Shown here in pieces: positions 8,069-16,668 of a stretch of DNA of 64,000 nt. The stretch lies in assembly GCA_016787645.1 (NCBI GenBank), contig JAEUUF010000002.1:62001-126000 (forward strand). The letters run 5' to 3'. Origin of the DNA: Cyclobacteriaceae bacterium (lineage in GTDB: Bacteria; Bacteroidota; Bacteroidia; Cytophagales; Cyclobacteriaceae). The notes under the pieces were generated by a model. It ran no database searches and was not told the DNA's origin. It worked only from the letters and a program-made list of their open reading frames with translations. Both the position numbers and the translations under genes were made by a program. How positions within the stretch are numbered: the stretch's first letter is position 1; every line of letters starts with the position of its first letter.

Positions 8069-8896
8069 ATGATCTCAGCACAAGATGTAAACAAACTCCG
8101 CTCCATGACCGGCGCGGGCATGATGGACTGCAAGAAGGCCCTGACCGAGGCCGATGGTGATTTTGAAAAAGCCATTGAAATCCTCCGCAAGAAAGGACAA
8201 AAGGTTTCCGCCTCCCGTTCAGACAAGGAAGCCAAAGAAGGTTCGGTGTTTATAAAGGTATCCGACGACAAGAAAGAGGCCGTGCTCATCGCCCTGAATT
8301 GCGAAACCGACTTTGTCGCCAAGAATGATGAATTCCAGGCCATGGGCAAGTTGCTGGTAGACACCGCATTCAATACGAAAGCAGCCGATAAGGATGCGTT
8401 GTTAAATACGAAGGCCGGTGCATTGACGTTGGCAGAAAAAATCACCGAACTCGTAGGCAAGATGGGGGAGAAGTTGGAGGTGAGCGAATACGTCCGCATG
8501 AGCGGTGAGGCCATCGTGCCCTACATCCACGCAGGCAGCAAACTGGGTGTCCTCGTGTCCCTTAAAGGTGTCAACGGCAAGGATGTTACGGATGCCGGCA
8601 AGGATGTGGGCATGCAGATCGCGGCCATGAACCCGGTAGCCGTGGATGAGAAATCAGTAGATCAGTCAGTGATCGAAAAAGAGCTGGAAATCGCTAAAGC
8701 GCAAATTATCGCCGAAGGCAAGCCGGCCAACATGGTGGATAAAATTGCCCAGGGTAAACTGCAGAAGTTCTACAAAGACAACACCCTGGTGCACCAGATC
8801 TTTGTTAAGGATAACTCGAAAACGGTTGCGCAGTATCTGGATGGAGTATCCAAGGGATTGGCCGTGGCTGATTTCCGCCGGGTGACGATCGGATAA
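8069..8896 (+). CDS. tsf: Translation elongation factor Ts
   Basis: EF-Ts is the guanine-nucleotide exchange factor for EF-Tu. The 275-residue protein has the N-terminal UBA-like domain (residues 1-50, with VNKLRSMTGAGMMDCKKALTEADGD) and the TDFVAKN exchange motif at 80-86. The C-terminal module ends in KDNSKTVAQYL. The gene follows rpsB, as in most bacteria, but is separated from it by a strong terminator, so it may be read through at reduced level or from its own promoter. A second terminator follows it. Confidence 0.97.
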   Translation: MISAQDVNKLRSMTGAGMMDCKKALTEADGDFEKAIEILRKKGQKVSASRSDKEAKEGSVFIKVSDDKKEAVLIALNCETDFVAKNDEFQAMGKLLVDTAFNTKAADKDALLNTKAGALTLAEKITELVGKMGEKLEVSEYVRMSGEAIVPYIHAGSKLGVLVSLKGVNGKDVTDAGKDVGMQIAAMNPVAVDEKSVDQSVIEKELEIAKAQIIAEGKPANMVDKIAQGKLQKFYKDNTLVHQIFVKDNSKTVAQYLDGVSKGLAVADFRRVTIG

Positions 8897-8915
8897 CTGA
8901 GAAATGTCATGTTTT

Positions 8916-8948
8916 AAAGGGGAGCATTAATGTTCCCCTTTTTCTTTT
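8916..8948 (+). terminator. Intrinsic terminator after tsf
   Basis: AAAGGGGA (8916-8923) pairs with the TCCCCTTT segment around 8934-8941, with an inner CAT/ATG pairing, followed by a T-rich tract to 8948. Confidence 0.8.
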
Positions 8949-8984
8949 CTAAGCAGTTTATTCGCGAATTTTACATAACAGCAC

Positions 8985-9015
8985 TTGCTTTCACTTCCGG
9001 CTGTACTTTATTTTG
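8985..9015 (+). promoter_or_regulatory. Putative promoter of the beta-barrel/caspase gene pair
   Basis: TTG (8985-8987) and TTATTTTG (9008-9015) are 20 bp apart. The second differs from TAnnTTTG at one position. It lies 25 bp before the ATG of the gene at 9041 and directly downstream of the tsf terminator. Confidence 0.4.
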
Positions 9016-9040
9016 AATTACACAAACAAACCCAAGTGTC

Positions 9041-9514
9041 ATGAAAAAACTACTATTCCTATTGGTTCTGTTGGCGGCAGGTTCTGCCGCTTATGCCCAG
9101 CAACAGAAGGGTGACTTCCAATTGCAGGCCCAGGCGGCCTATTATAGTGTGGAAGGCTTCGATTTCGGCTCTGTCTACTTCAACGCCAGTAAGTTCATTA
9201 CGGATCAGGTGGAGATCGGTGCTTCTCCTTACCTGACGATCTCCACAGAAACCACGATGAACCTGACCCTGTTTGCCAACTATTCATTCCTCACTTCGAA
9301 TGCCATGCTGGTACCCTATGCGGGCGGTGGTCTTACCTTTTACAACCTGGGTTCAAGCTTTGGATCGCAAACCGGTTTCACGCTGAAAGCAGGTCTCCGC
9401 TACTATGTGACGGAGCGTGTCAACGTTGATATTGGCCCCAACTTAGTATTTGTTGAAGGAACCAACATCTTCATCCTCAACGCGGGTCTTGGCTATATTT
9501 TCGGAAAGCGTTGA
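9041..9514 (+). CDS. Small outer-membrane beta-barrel protein (OMP_b-brl-like)
   Basis: The 157-residue product has a signal peptide (MKKLLFLLVLLAAGSAAYAQ, cleavage after about residue 20). The mature part of about 137 residues alternates in the manner of an eight-stranded barrel: QLQAQAAYYSVEG, GASPYLTIST, LVPYAGGGLTFY, FTLKAGLRYYVTERVNVDIGPNLVF, and a final FILNAGLGYIFGKR ending in an aromatic strand. This resembles the small OmpW/OmpX-like barrels of family PF13505. It is 12 bp upstream of the caspase-domain gene and likely co-transcribed, so the two may act at the same envelope site. No function is known. Confidence 0.75.
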   Translation: MKKLLFLLVLLAAGSAAYAQQQKGDFQLQAQAAYYSVEGFDFGSVYFNASKFITDQVEIGASPYLTISTETTMNLTLFANYSFLTSNAMLVPYAGGGLTFYNLGSSFGSQTGFTLKAGLRYYVTERVNVDIGPNLVFVEGTNIFILNAGLGYIFGKR

Positions 9515-9526
9515 TTTAGTCGGGTT

Positions 9527-11548
9527 ATGAGGAAATTTGTCCCCGTACTTTCTTCCATTTGTTTCCTGCTCGCGGGAACCACATTGGCCCAGGATATCTA
9601 CCTGTATCCCTACAAGAAAATTACAGTTGGGACTAAGACGGTTTCTTCGATCGCTTTTTCCTCATCATCCAAATGGATATCAGTTGAATCAGCAGGTATC
9701 ATTTCTATACGAACGGTCGAGGACGGCAAGGAGGTGAAATCAATCGCCTCCAAGCCGCGCCTCACGGTTCAGGATTTTATTGACAACGACAAAACATTTA
9801 TCTACCAGGACAATACAGGCAAGATCTTCCAGGCTTCGACCGATCAATTCAATATCGGCACGCCCACTGAAGTAGACAAAAGCGTGAAGGTGGCCTGCCT
9901 TGACCCCACCCAACAGTACGTCACCTGGATTAATGCCAATAACGAAGTACAGATTTATGACCTCAAATCGGGTATGACTGCAGGCCGTGTGCCAAGCAAC
10001 CCGATTATCAAGAAATGCAGTTTTATCGGCTACGACCGTTTTGGCCAGCAACTCGCCGCCATCTCCGATCAGGGCGATGCGTTTGCCTACAACCCATTGA
10101 ATCAAAAATTGCTCCGGCAACTCAAACTGCAAAGCGGCGAATTTGCCAATTCCCGCACTATCATTCATTCTGCGGCCACCAACAGCGGAGGAGACAGGTT
10201 CTTGCTGGGTATGCAGGAAGTCTTCATCCCGAAAGGAGCATCCCAAAAGGGCAATATGATGGAGCGCCGTAACATGATTGTGGTTTATGATTGGACGTCC
10301 GGGCAGGAAGTCAAGCGCGTGCCGCTTCGTTACCGGGTTGATGGCATGGCCCTCGGCCCCGGCCCCAACCATGTGTCTTATTACTCAGAAGATAGCCGAA
10401 CCATTAACCTCCTCAATCTCGAGAAATCTGAAGTCGGAAGCAGTGTGGCCGTCGACGAGAAGCCTACTTCCATTGCATTATCCGATGATGGAGAATATCT
10501 CGCCGTCGGAACAGCCAATGGCGTGGTCAATCTCTATGAGGTAGTGCGCAACGATCCCCCGGATATTAAAATCCTTAAGCCGGGCTTGAACCGTGGATAC
10601 GGCGACCAGGTAGTCACCGAACCGACACTTCACGTGGAAGGTGCGATTGAAGGAACGGATAAGATTTCAAAAGTCTTCGTCAATGGCGAAACGGCCAACT
10701 TTGACTACGGGAAGAGTTTCAATTACGACGTACCATTAGAAAAAGGTAAGAACAAAATCACAGTCACTGTCCAAAACACGGAGTCGGTGATTACGGAGAA
10801 AGATTTTTATGTCACGTATGAGCCCAAGGCGGCTGCAGCCAAAGGCGGCAAACCGGGCGACCCTGCCAAGTTTAAGGGTAAGCGCCTCGCCCTCGTGATC
10901 GGAAATGCAGAATATGCATCGGCTGCCAAACTTAAGAATACACGCAACGACGCGGCAAGCATGGCCGTCGAGTTGCAGGCCCTCGGCTTCGAGGTGATGA
11001 AAGTGCTTGATGGTAGCTACGAGCAAATGAAAAACGCGATCTATGCTTTTGGTGACAGGGCGCAATCGGTCGATGTATCTATCTTTTTCTACGCGGGTCA
11101 CGGTCTGGAAGTAGATGGCACCAATTACCTCGTGCCCGTCGATGCCGACATTCAATCTGCGTTGGATGTAAAACAAAAGGCCATTCCGCTAACCGGGGTA
11201 ATCCGTACGATGGAGTTTGCCAATGATGAAGGATTGAACATGATCATCCTCGACGCTTGCCGCAACAACCCTTTTCCCACAGGCAAGCGGAGCAGCGGTT
11301 CAGGCCTGGCGAGGGTACAAACCCCCAGTGGTACGCTGATCGCGTATTCTACGGATCCAGGGTCAGTCGCCTCTGATGGCGACCGGGCTAATGGATTGTA
11401 CACCGGCGAACTGATCAAGCAACTAAGCGTCTCCCAGCGAATTGAAGACGTTTTTATGAATACCCGCAACGCGGTAGAACGGTTATCCAATGGGGCTCAG
11501 CGTCCGTGGGAAGAAGCGCGGTTGAAGGGGGTATTTTACCTCAAGTAA
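9527..11548 (+). CDS. Secreted caspase-family (peptidase C14) protein with N-terminal beta-propeller-like region
   Basis: The 673-residue protein begins with a signal peptide (cleavage near residue 21, TLAQD). Residues about 30-340 look like degenerate WD40/propeller blades (e.g. PTSIALSDDGEYLAVGTANGVVNLYEV). Residues about 345-432 form an Ig-like segment. Residues about 450-673 are a caspase p20-like domain: KGKRLALVIGNAEY, catalytic His525 in FYAGHG, and catalytic Cys578 in ILDACRNNP. Both catalytic residues are present, so it should be an active cysteine peptidase; bacterial members usually cut after Arg or Lys. Export and propeller fusion are typical of Bacteroidota homologues. Substrate and role are unknown. 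Confidence 0.88.
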   Translation: MRKFVPVLSSICFLLAGTTLAQDIYLYPYKKITVGTKTVSSIAFSSSSKWISVESAGIISIRTVEDGKEVKSIASKPRLTVQDFIDNDKTFIYQDNTGKIFQASTDQFNIGTPTEVDKSVKVACLDPTQQYVTWINANNEVQIYDLKSGMTAGRVPSNPIIKKCSFIGYDRFGQQLAAISDQGDAFAYNPLNQKLLRQLKLQSGEFANSRTIIHSAATNSGGDRFLLGMQEVFIPKGASQKGNMMERRNMIVVYDWTSGQEVKRVPLRYRVDGMALGPGPNHVSYYSEDSRTINLLNLEKSEVGSSVAVDEKPTSIALSDDGEYLAVGTANGVVNLYEVVRNDPPDIKILKPGLNRGYGDQVVTEPTLHVEGAIEGTDKISKVFVNGETANFDYGKSFNYDVPLEKGKNKITVTVQNTESVITEKDFYVTYEPKAAAAKGGKPGDPAKFKGKRLALVIGNAEYASAAKLKNTRNDAASMAVELQALGFEVMKVLDGSYEQMKNAIYAFGDRAQSVDVSIFFYAGHGLEVDGTNYLVPVDADIQSALDVKQKAIPLTGVIRTMEFANDEGLNMIILDACRNNPFPTGKRSSGSGLARVQTPSGTLIAYSTDPGSVASDGDRANGLYTGELIKQLSVSQRIEDVFMNTRNAVERLSNGAQRPWEEARLKGVFYLK

Positions 11549-11732
11549 GCCTGCCTGACCGCCGAAGCAACAATTCCGTCTGAACTTCGTATACTTGCCT
11601 GTTGTTTTTCAGCACTGCCTATGAAGTCTATTTTCTGATTCAATCAAGCGAAGCGCTGCATTGAATCCTTCCGGTCCCGGCCGAAGACTCCCTCCGGGTT
11701 CTTACTTCATTTATTACCTTTAATATTCTCAC

Positions 11733-13139
11733 ATGCAAGCGCTTCGTAAGGCACGCTATATTCTTTCTCTTTTCAGGCAGGCTATCGTCGGTACGGAACA
11801 GAACTTTACCGAGGGGAGCATCAACCGCGCCATTTTTCTTCTGTCCATCCCGATGATTCTCGAGATGGCCATGGAGTCCCTACTCGCGGTGGTCGACATC
11901 TTTTTTATCAGCAGGCTTAATAATAATGACGCGGTTACCGCCGTAGGACTCACCGAGTCGGTGATTGCCATCGTTTACTCCCTGGCCATGGGCGTGGGGA
12001 TGGCAGCAACCGCAATGGTCGCGCGGCGTGTGGGTGAGCAGGACAGACCGGGTGCTTCGATCGCCGCCGTCAATGCACTCTATATCGGTGCATTCATTTC
12101 GGTGCTGATTTCAATTGGGGGATTGATTTTCTATAAAGACATCCTTCGCCTCATGGGCGCTTCGGCTGGTGTAGTCGAAGTAGGGTCAGGATATACTTGG
12201 TGGATGTTAACCGGCAATTTCACGATCGTCGCTCTTTTTCTGGTCAATGCCATCTTCCGGGGGGCTGGCAATGCGGCCATCGCCATGCAATCGCTCTGGA
12301 TCGCCAACATTCTCAACATGATCCTCGATCCCATATTGATTTTCGGTTGGGGACCGATTCCTTCGTTCGGAGTGGAAGGCGCCGCCATCGCCACCAACAT
12401 TGGGCGAGGAGCCGGTGTCTTGTACCAGGTGTTGTTCCTGATGGGAACTCGTGGGGTGATCCAGATCACAAAGGGAAGTCTTCGGGCGGACCGAAACGTT
12501 ATCCTTCGTCTGCTGGAGGTGGCGGCGGGGAATGTGGGCCAGTTCCTCATCTCCACGGCAAGTTGGCTGTTCCTGGCCCGAATTGTGGTAACCTTCGGAA
12601 GTGCAGCGTTTGCGGGCTACCAGATTGCCATCCGTGTAATCATCTTCACCATCCTTCCCAGTTGGGGCATGGCCAACGCCGCGGCAACACTGGTAGGACA
12701 GAACTTAGGCGCCCAGCAACCCGAACGTGCGGAAACTTCCGTATGGCGCGCAGGATTCTTGAATATGGTGTTTCTTGGACTTGTTTCGATTGTGTTCTAT
12801 TTCGTTTCCGAACCGATCATGCGCATATTCTCTGCGGATGATCAGGTTGTTCATTATGGAACCCAATGTCTGCGGATTGTGGCGTTCGGGTACGTGTTCT
12901 ATGGCTACGGCATGGTCATCGTGCAGGCCTTCAACGGTGCCGGCGACAGCCGCACACCAACGATCCTTAACTTGTTCTGCTATTGGCTTTTCCAGGTTCC
13001 GTTGGCCTGGGTACTGGCCAGGCAAACTGGACTGGGAGTCACTGGAACCTTCTGGGCGATCGCGATAGCAGAGTCTGTGATCGCGGTGATTGCCATCCTC
13101 CTGTTTAGGCGTGGGACGTGGAAGAAGGTGAAGATTTAA
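11733..13139 (+). CDS. MATE family multidrug/metabolite exporter
   Basis: The 468-residue protein has about twelve hydrophobic helices in two homologous halves, typical of MATE antiporters that export drugs or metabolites in exchange for Na+ or H+. The N-terminal half begins INRAIFLLSIPMILEMAMESLLAVVDIFFIS and contains AAMVARRVGE-type loops. The second half contains GMANAAATLVGQNLGAQQPERAE, the repeat of the same loop motif. TACCTTTA at 11715-11722 is one mismatch from a -7 element 10 bp before the start. The gene stands alone and substrates cannot be predicted. Confidence 0.92.
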   Translation: MQALRKARYILSLFRQAIVGTEQNFTEGSINRAIFLLSIPMILEMAMESLLAVVDIFFISRLNNNDAVTAVGLTESVIAIVYSLAMGVGMAATAMVARRVGEQDRPGASIAAVNALYIGAFISVLISIGGLIFYKDILRLMGASAGVVEVGSGYTWWMLTGNFTIVALFLVNAIFRGAGNAAIAMQSLWIANILNMILDPILIFGWGPIPSFGVEGAAIATNIGRGAGVLYQVLFLMGTRGVIQITKGSLRADRNVILRLLEVAAGNVGQFLISTASWLFLARIVVTFGSAAFAGYQIAIRVIIFTILPSWGMANAAATLVGQNLGAQQPERAETSVWRAGFLNMVFLGLVSIVFYFVSEPIMRIFSADDQVVHYGTQCLRIVAFGYVFYGYGMVIVQAFNGAGDSRTPTILNLFCYWLFQVPLAWVLARQTGLGVTGTFWAIAIAESVIAVIAILLFRRGTWKKVKI

Positions 13140-13152
13140 CCCTGCGATTGGT

Positions 13153-13257
13153 TTGGCTAAAGGCTCAAAGCTTAAGGCGAAAGGCATTAACCCTTGAGCC
13201 TCAGCTTTCAGCCTTTAGCTTTGACCCTTCAGCCTTTAGCTTTCAGCCTTTAGCTTT
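13153..13257. repeat. Array of fifteen degenerate heptamers forming an inverted repeat
   Basis: Fifteen consecutive 7-bp units can be read without a single frame slip from 13153 to 13257. The first five are AAGGC-type (for example AAGGCTC, AAAGCTT, AAGGCGA, AAGGCAT). The last eight are CAGCCTT, TAGCTTT or CAGCTTT, with one GACCCTT. The AAGGC units are the reverse complement of the GCCTT units, so the array folds back as one long imperfect hairpin. It sits between the MATE exporter and a convergent small gene. It is not a CRISPR: units are far too short and there are no spacers. Confidence 0.8.
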
Positions 13258-13275
13258 TATTTTCCCCAGTGATGG

Positions 13276-13560
13276 TCAATTGCCCGAAGGCGGATTCTCC
13301 CGCTTTCCGAAAGCTACTTTGGCGGCACGTTCAAGTTCTTCACCAGCTTTCTTGAGTGCAGTTTCTACCTCTTTCCAGCGCTCCTTGTTCTCCGCCTCGT
13401 TCTTGAGTTTTTCAGCGGAACTTTTCAGTTCCTCATACTTCTTGCGCAAATCGGCCTCGACCCGGGTGCTGGCCTCGCGGGCCTCTACCACAAACTGATC
13501 CAGCCGTTTGCCGAAATCTTTGAGAATCTTTTCTGCTTTGCCTTCCTCACGGGTTTCCAT
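13276..13560 (-). CDS. Small highly charged coiled-coil protein, unknown function
   Basis: The 94-residue product is almost entirely charged and predicted helical (for example EADLRKKYEELKSSAEKLKNEAENKERWKEVETALKKAGEELERAAKVAF), without cysteines or hydrophobic segments. It therefore looks like a cytoplasmic coiled-coil or four-helix protein. The overlapping plus-strand ORF is not credible because it runs through the heptamer array. The gene is divergent from the 231-residue unknown protein gene with 53 bp between. The family is not recognised. Confidence 0.6.
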   Translation of the reverse strand: METREEGKAEKILKDFGKRLDQFVVEAREASTRVEADLRKKYEELKSSAEKLKNEAENKERWKEVETALKKAGEELERAAKVAFGKRENPPSGN

Positions 13561-13613
13561 AACATTCGGGATTGGTATTGATTACCTAAATTACGGACTT
13601 AATAACGAATCGC

Positions 13614-14309
13614 ATGGAAAAAGGTGTCGACGAGGATCCCCTTAACCGAATCCAGCAGTTGTTGGAATACAAGTCGACTGCCAAGCAGGTGACGTATAAA
13701 CGACTTATCCATGCGTTCGAAACCCTCGCCAAAGAGTCCAAGCGGGTAATCAGTGAACTCAAAAAACGGGCAAAACCGAGTGACGCCGATGTCACGTTGG
13801 ATTTCAAGCGCATTAACGAGCACGAATTCCAGGTCAAGGTGGCCGGTGATATGGTCATCTTTGTGCTACATACCAACATTGTGACGTTTGAGGACTCCCA
13901 TGACGTGATGAAGGACGCCTATATTCAGTCAGCGGAGATTAACAGGTATTTCGGGCAGATCATGATTTACAATTTCATGTCTGATTCGCTCCAGTTCCAT
14001 CGGATCAATGACCCTGGCTATTTGCTGGCACGGCTGCTAATCAATCACGAAGGCCGGTATATCATCGAGGGAGAGGGAAAACTCGGGGTGGTTTTCAGTC
14101 ATATCTCCGAGAGCCCGATCACAGAAACGGATCTCAACATTCTGGTTAAGTTGGCCCTGACCCTCGCCATTGAGAATGATCTCACAGCACCTCCCTACAA
14201 CCAGGTGAAGTTTATTACCCTCCATCAAAAGATCGAAAAAACCCTGGAACTCGGCGCCGGTCAGAAGATTGGTTTCCGAATGAGTTACCAGGGAAAACTG
14301 GAAGGCTGA
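13614..14309 (+). CDS. Conserved hypothetical protein
   Basis: The 231-residue soluble protein has an N-terminal helical segment (residues about 8-55, rich in K/E: RLIHAFETLAKESKRVISELKKRAK) and an alpha/beta region with FQVKVAGDMVIFVLHTNIVTFEDSHDVMKDAYI and YIIEGEGKLGVVFSHISE. There are no signal peptide, membrane helix or known catalytic motif. It precedes a tiny lipoprotein gene and cmk on the same strand. I do not recognise the family. The regular codon use and a sensible ATG support a real gene. Confidence 0.7.
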   Translation: MEKGVDEDPLNRIQQLLEYKSTAKQVTYKRLIHAFETLAKESKRVISELKKRAKPSDADVTLDFKRINEHEFQVKVAGDMVIFVLHTNIVTFEDSHDVMKDAYIQSAEINRYFGQIMIYNFMSDSLQFHRINDPGYLLARLLINHEGRYIIEGEGKLGVVFSHISESPITETDLNILVKLALTLAIENDLTAPPYNQVKFITLHQKIEKTLELGAGQKIGFRMSYQGKLEG

Positions 14310-14330
14310 CCACAATTTGAACCTAGAACC

Positions 14331-14492
14331 TTGAAGCTTACTATCACCTTTCCCCAATTTTTCCGTAGGACCAAAACCGTTTTCCTGGTGTTGATCCTGC
14401 TGGTGTCGGCTTCGTGCGCCTCCAACAAGCACAAACCGCATAAGAAATTAAAGCCCGGCAAACCCATTCCCTGCCCGCAGAAAGATTGCTGA
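14331..14492 (+). CDS. Tiny predicted lipoprotein upstream of cmk
   Basis: A 53-codon reading frame starts at TTG 14331 and ends at TGA 14490-14492. It encodes a short basic stretch (RRTK), a hydrophobic core VFLVLILLV and SASC, with Cys29 as the probable lipidation site, then a very basic mature part ending KPGKPIPCPQKDC. The serine at -3 is not ideal for a lipobox. The frame continues that of the upstream gene after its stop codon, so an origin as read-through remnant should be considered. Still, the signal-peptide layout is convincing. No ATG is available: TTG 14331 is the best start. Confidence 0.5.
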   Translation: MKLTITFPQFFRRTKTVFLVLILLVSASCASNKHKPHKKLKPGKPIPCPQKDC

Positions 14493-14495
14493 GCT

Positions 14496-15182
14496 ATGCG
14501 AAAGATCATCGTTGCCATTGACGGGTATTCGGCGTGTGGCAAGAGCACGACGGCAAAAGAAACGGCGCGCATCCTGGGTTACCGCTACATCGATACCGGG
14601 GCCATGTACCGGGCTGTCACTCTTTATTTCCTGGATCATCATGTTGCGTTGACCAACCCGAAGGAGGTCGACAGGGCGCTTGAACAAATCAAGATCACGT
14701 TCCGCGTAAACAAAGAGGGACGTTCCGAAACGTTCCTGAATGGCCTTAATGTCGAAAAGGAAATCCGGGACATGCGGGTGTCTGAGAATGTCAGCCAGGT
14801 GAGTGCCCTTCCTGCTGTTCGGCATGCCATGGTTGAACAGCAACGACGGATGGGCAAGGAGCGGGCTGTGGTGATGGATGGCCGCGATATCGGAACCGTC
14901 GTATTCCCGGACGCCGAACTAAAAATGTTTATGAGTGCCGACATTCTCACCCGGGCCTTCCGCCGGCAGAAGGAACTCTTGGGGCGGGATGAATTGGTTG
15001 ATATAGACTCCATTATCAGTAACCTCCTTAAGCGCGATGAACTGGACAGCACCCGTAAGGAGAGTCCCCTCCGGAAAGCGGGTGACGCCATAGAATTGGA
15101 CACATCACACATCACCGTCGAAGAGCAGGTAGACGAGGTAGTTCGGCTGGCGCTTGCACGTATCCTGGCGCGCAAAAATTAG
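14496..15182 (+). CDS. cmk: Cytidylate kinase
   Basis: Cmk phosphorylates CMP and dCMP to the diphosphates using ATP. The 228-residue protein starts with the P-loop GYSACGKS (residues 10-17), followed by the CMP-binding DTGAMYRAVTLYFL segment and the DGRDIGTVVFPDAELKMF motif. The LID region includes RRQKELLGRDELVDIDSIISNLLKRDELDSTRKESPL, and the ending is typical (LDTSHITVEEQVDEVV). It lies 3 bp after the tiny lipoprotein gene. Confidence 0.96.
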   Translation: MRKIIVAIDGYSACGKSTTAKETARILGYRYIDTGAMYRAVTLYFLDHHVALTNPKEVDRALEQIKITFRVNKEGRSETFLNGLNVEKEIRDMRVSENVSQVSALPAVRHAMVEQQRRMGKERAVVMDGRDIGTVVFPDAELKMFMSADILTRAFRRQKELLGRDELVDIDSIISNLLKRDELDSTRKESPLRKAGDAIELDTSHITVEEQVDEVVRLALARILARKN

Positions 15183-15229
15183 AATCGGTTGCCGCCGGTC
15201 AAAAACCCTCAAAAAAGGCCAGAAATACC

Positions 15230-15258
15230 TTGCAGGGAGTTGAGAATTACTAATTTTG
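15230..15258 (+). promoter_or_regulatory. Putative promoter of the nqr operon
   Basis: TTG (15230-15232) and TAATTTTG (15251-15258) are separated by 18 bp. The latter is an exact TAnnTTTG -7 element. It lies 38 bp before the nqrA start codon in the 114-bp gap after cmk. Confidence 0.5.
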
Positions 15259-15296
15259 CCATGGCTTAAAAAGCCCCTATTCCTATACCTGAAGCC

Positions 15297-16661
15297 ATGG
15301 GCAAATTCATCCGTCTCAAGAAGGGATTCACCATTAATCTGGCAGGCAAAGCGGCCCCAAAAGTTGGGGATTCGGCATCAACCGATACGGTCGCCATCAA
15401 GCCGGACGATTTTCACGGTGTCTATATTCCAAAAGTAGTTGTAAAAGAAGGTGATACCGTCAAAGCGGGAAGCCCGTTGTTCCATGACAAGAAGCTGGAA
15501 CGCATCCAGTTTACTTCGCCCGTGAGCGGAGAAGTGGTGCGGATAACCCGCGGTGAAAAGCGCAAGCTCACCGAAGTAGTGATCCTGGCCGATAAGTCCA
15601 CGGAGTATCAACCTTTCAGGAAGTATACGGTTTCGGAAATTGCCAACCTCCCTGCGGAGGAAATCAAAAACCAGATGCTGGATTCTGGTGTATGGGCAAA
15701 CCTGGTACAACGGCCGTTTGGAGTTTTGGCGGATCCATCCGTAACACCCAAGGCGATTCACATTTCTGCGTTCGATACTTCTCCGTTGGGACCAGAGTAC
15801 AGCATTCTCTTCAAGGGGCAGGACCATTTCTTCCAGGCCGGTATTGATATTCTCAAGAAACTGACGAACGGGCTTGTTCACGTCAACATCCATACGGCCA
15901 GTGACCTGTCCACGGTGTTCTCCCAGGTGAAAGGTGCCGAAATCAATAAGTTCTCAGGACCCCATCCCTCTGGGTGTGTGGGTGTTCAAATTCACCACAT
16001 TGACCCAATCAACAAAGGGGATGTGGTGTGGACGATCAATCCATTCGGGGTAATCCAGATCGGTAAGCTTTTCCTGAATGGAGTTTATGACGCGTCAAAG
16101 ATTGTGGCGGTCACCGGTTCAGAGGTCAAGAATCCTCAATATGTGAAGACCGTCACCGGGGCTTCCATCAAAAGCCTTACGGCCAATAATGTTGCCGGTG
16201 AAAACGTTAGGTACATTTCCGGCAACCCGCTGACCGGGTCCAACGTCGGTAAAGAGGGGCACCTCGGATTCCATGATCTTCAAGTGACCGTGTTACCCGA
16301 AGGTAATGAGTATGAGTTTGTGGGATGGATCATGCCGGGCGCAAACAAACTCAGCGTTCAGCGCGCATGGGGTCTGTTTTCTTTCCTCACACCGGGCAAA
16401 GAATTTAAACTCAATACCAATACCCATGGCGAACCGCGCGCCCTCGTTCAAACTGGCGTATGGGAACAGCTTGTGCCCATGGACCTGCTTCCGGGCCACT
16501 TGATCAAGAGTATCCTGGCTGAAGACATCGACGAAATGGAAGCACTGGGAATTTACGAAGTCATCGAAGAAGACCTCGCGCTTTGCGAGTTCGCCGATGT
16601 ATCTAAACATAATGTGCAGGGTATCCTGCGGGAAGGACTTGAATTGATCCGCTTGAGCTAA
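15297..16661 (+). CDS. nqrA: Na+-translocating NADH:quinone reductase subunit A
   Basis: NqrA is the peripheral cytoplasmic subunit of the sodium-pumping NADH dehydrogenase. The 454-residue product opens with the characteristic FIRLKKGFTINLAGKAAP and contains the lipoyl-like segment VVVKEGDTVKAGSPLFHDKK. It also has the NqrA-specific HPSGCVGVQIHHIDPINKGDVVWTI and a C-terminal CEFADVSKHNVQGILREGLELI. Its presence identifies the locus as NQR rather than the related RNF complex. It heads nqrABCDE. Confidence 0.96.
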   Translation: MGKFIRLKKGFTINLAGKAAPKVGDSASTDTVAIKPDDFHGVYIPKVVVKEGDTVKAGSPLFHDKKLERIQFTSPVSGEVVRITRGEKRKLTEVVILADKSTEYQPFRKYTVSEIANLPAEEIKNQMLDSGVWANLVQRPFGVLADPSVTPKAIHISAFDTSPLGPEYSILFKGQDHFFQAGIDILKKLTNGLVHVNIHTASDLSTVFSQVKGAEINKFSGPHPSGCVGVQIHHIDPINKGDVVWTINPFGVIQIGKLFLNGVYDASKIVAVTGSEVKNPQYVKTVTGASIKSLTANNVAGENVRYISGNPLTGSNVGKEGHLGFHDLQVTVLPEGNEYEFVGWIMPGANKLSVQRAWGLFSFLTPGKEFKLNTNTHGEPRALVQTGVWEQLVPMDLLPGHLIKSILAEDIDEMEALGIYEVIEEDLALCEFADVSKHNVQGILREGLELIRLS

Positions 16662-16668
16662 CCGACTT

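Noticed and set aside
13118-13498. 126-residue plus-strand ORF through the heptamer array
   Set aside because: Its Ser/Phe-rich sequence is produced by the repeat and by the antisense of the coiled-coil gene; no plausible start context.
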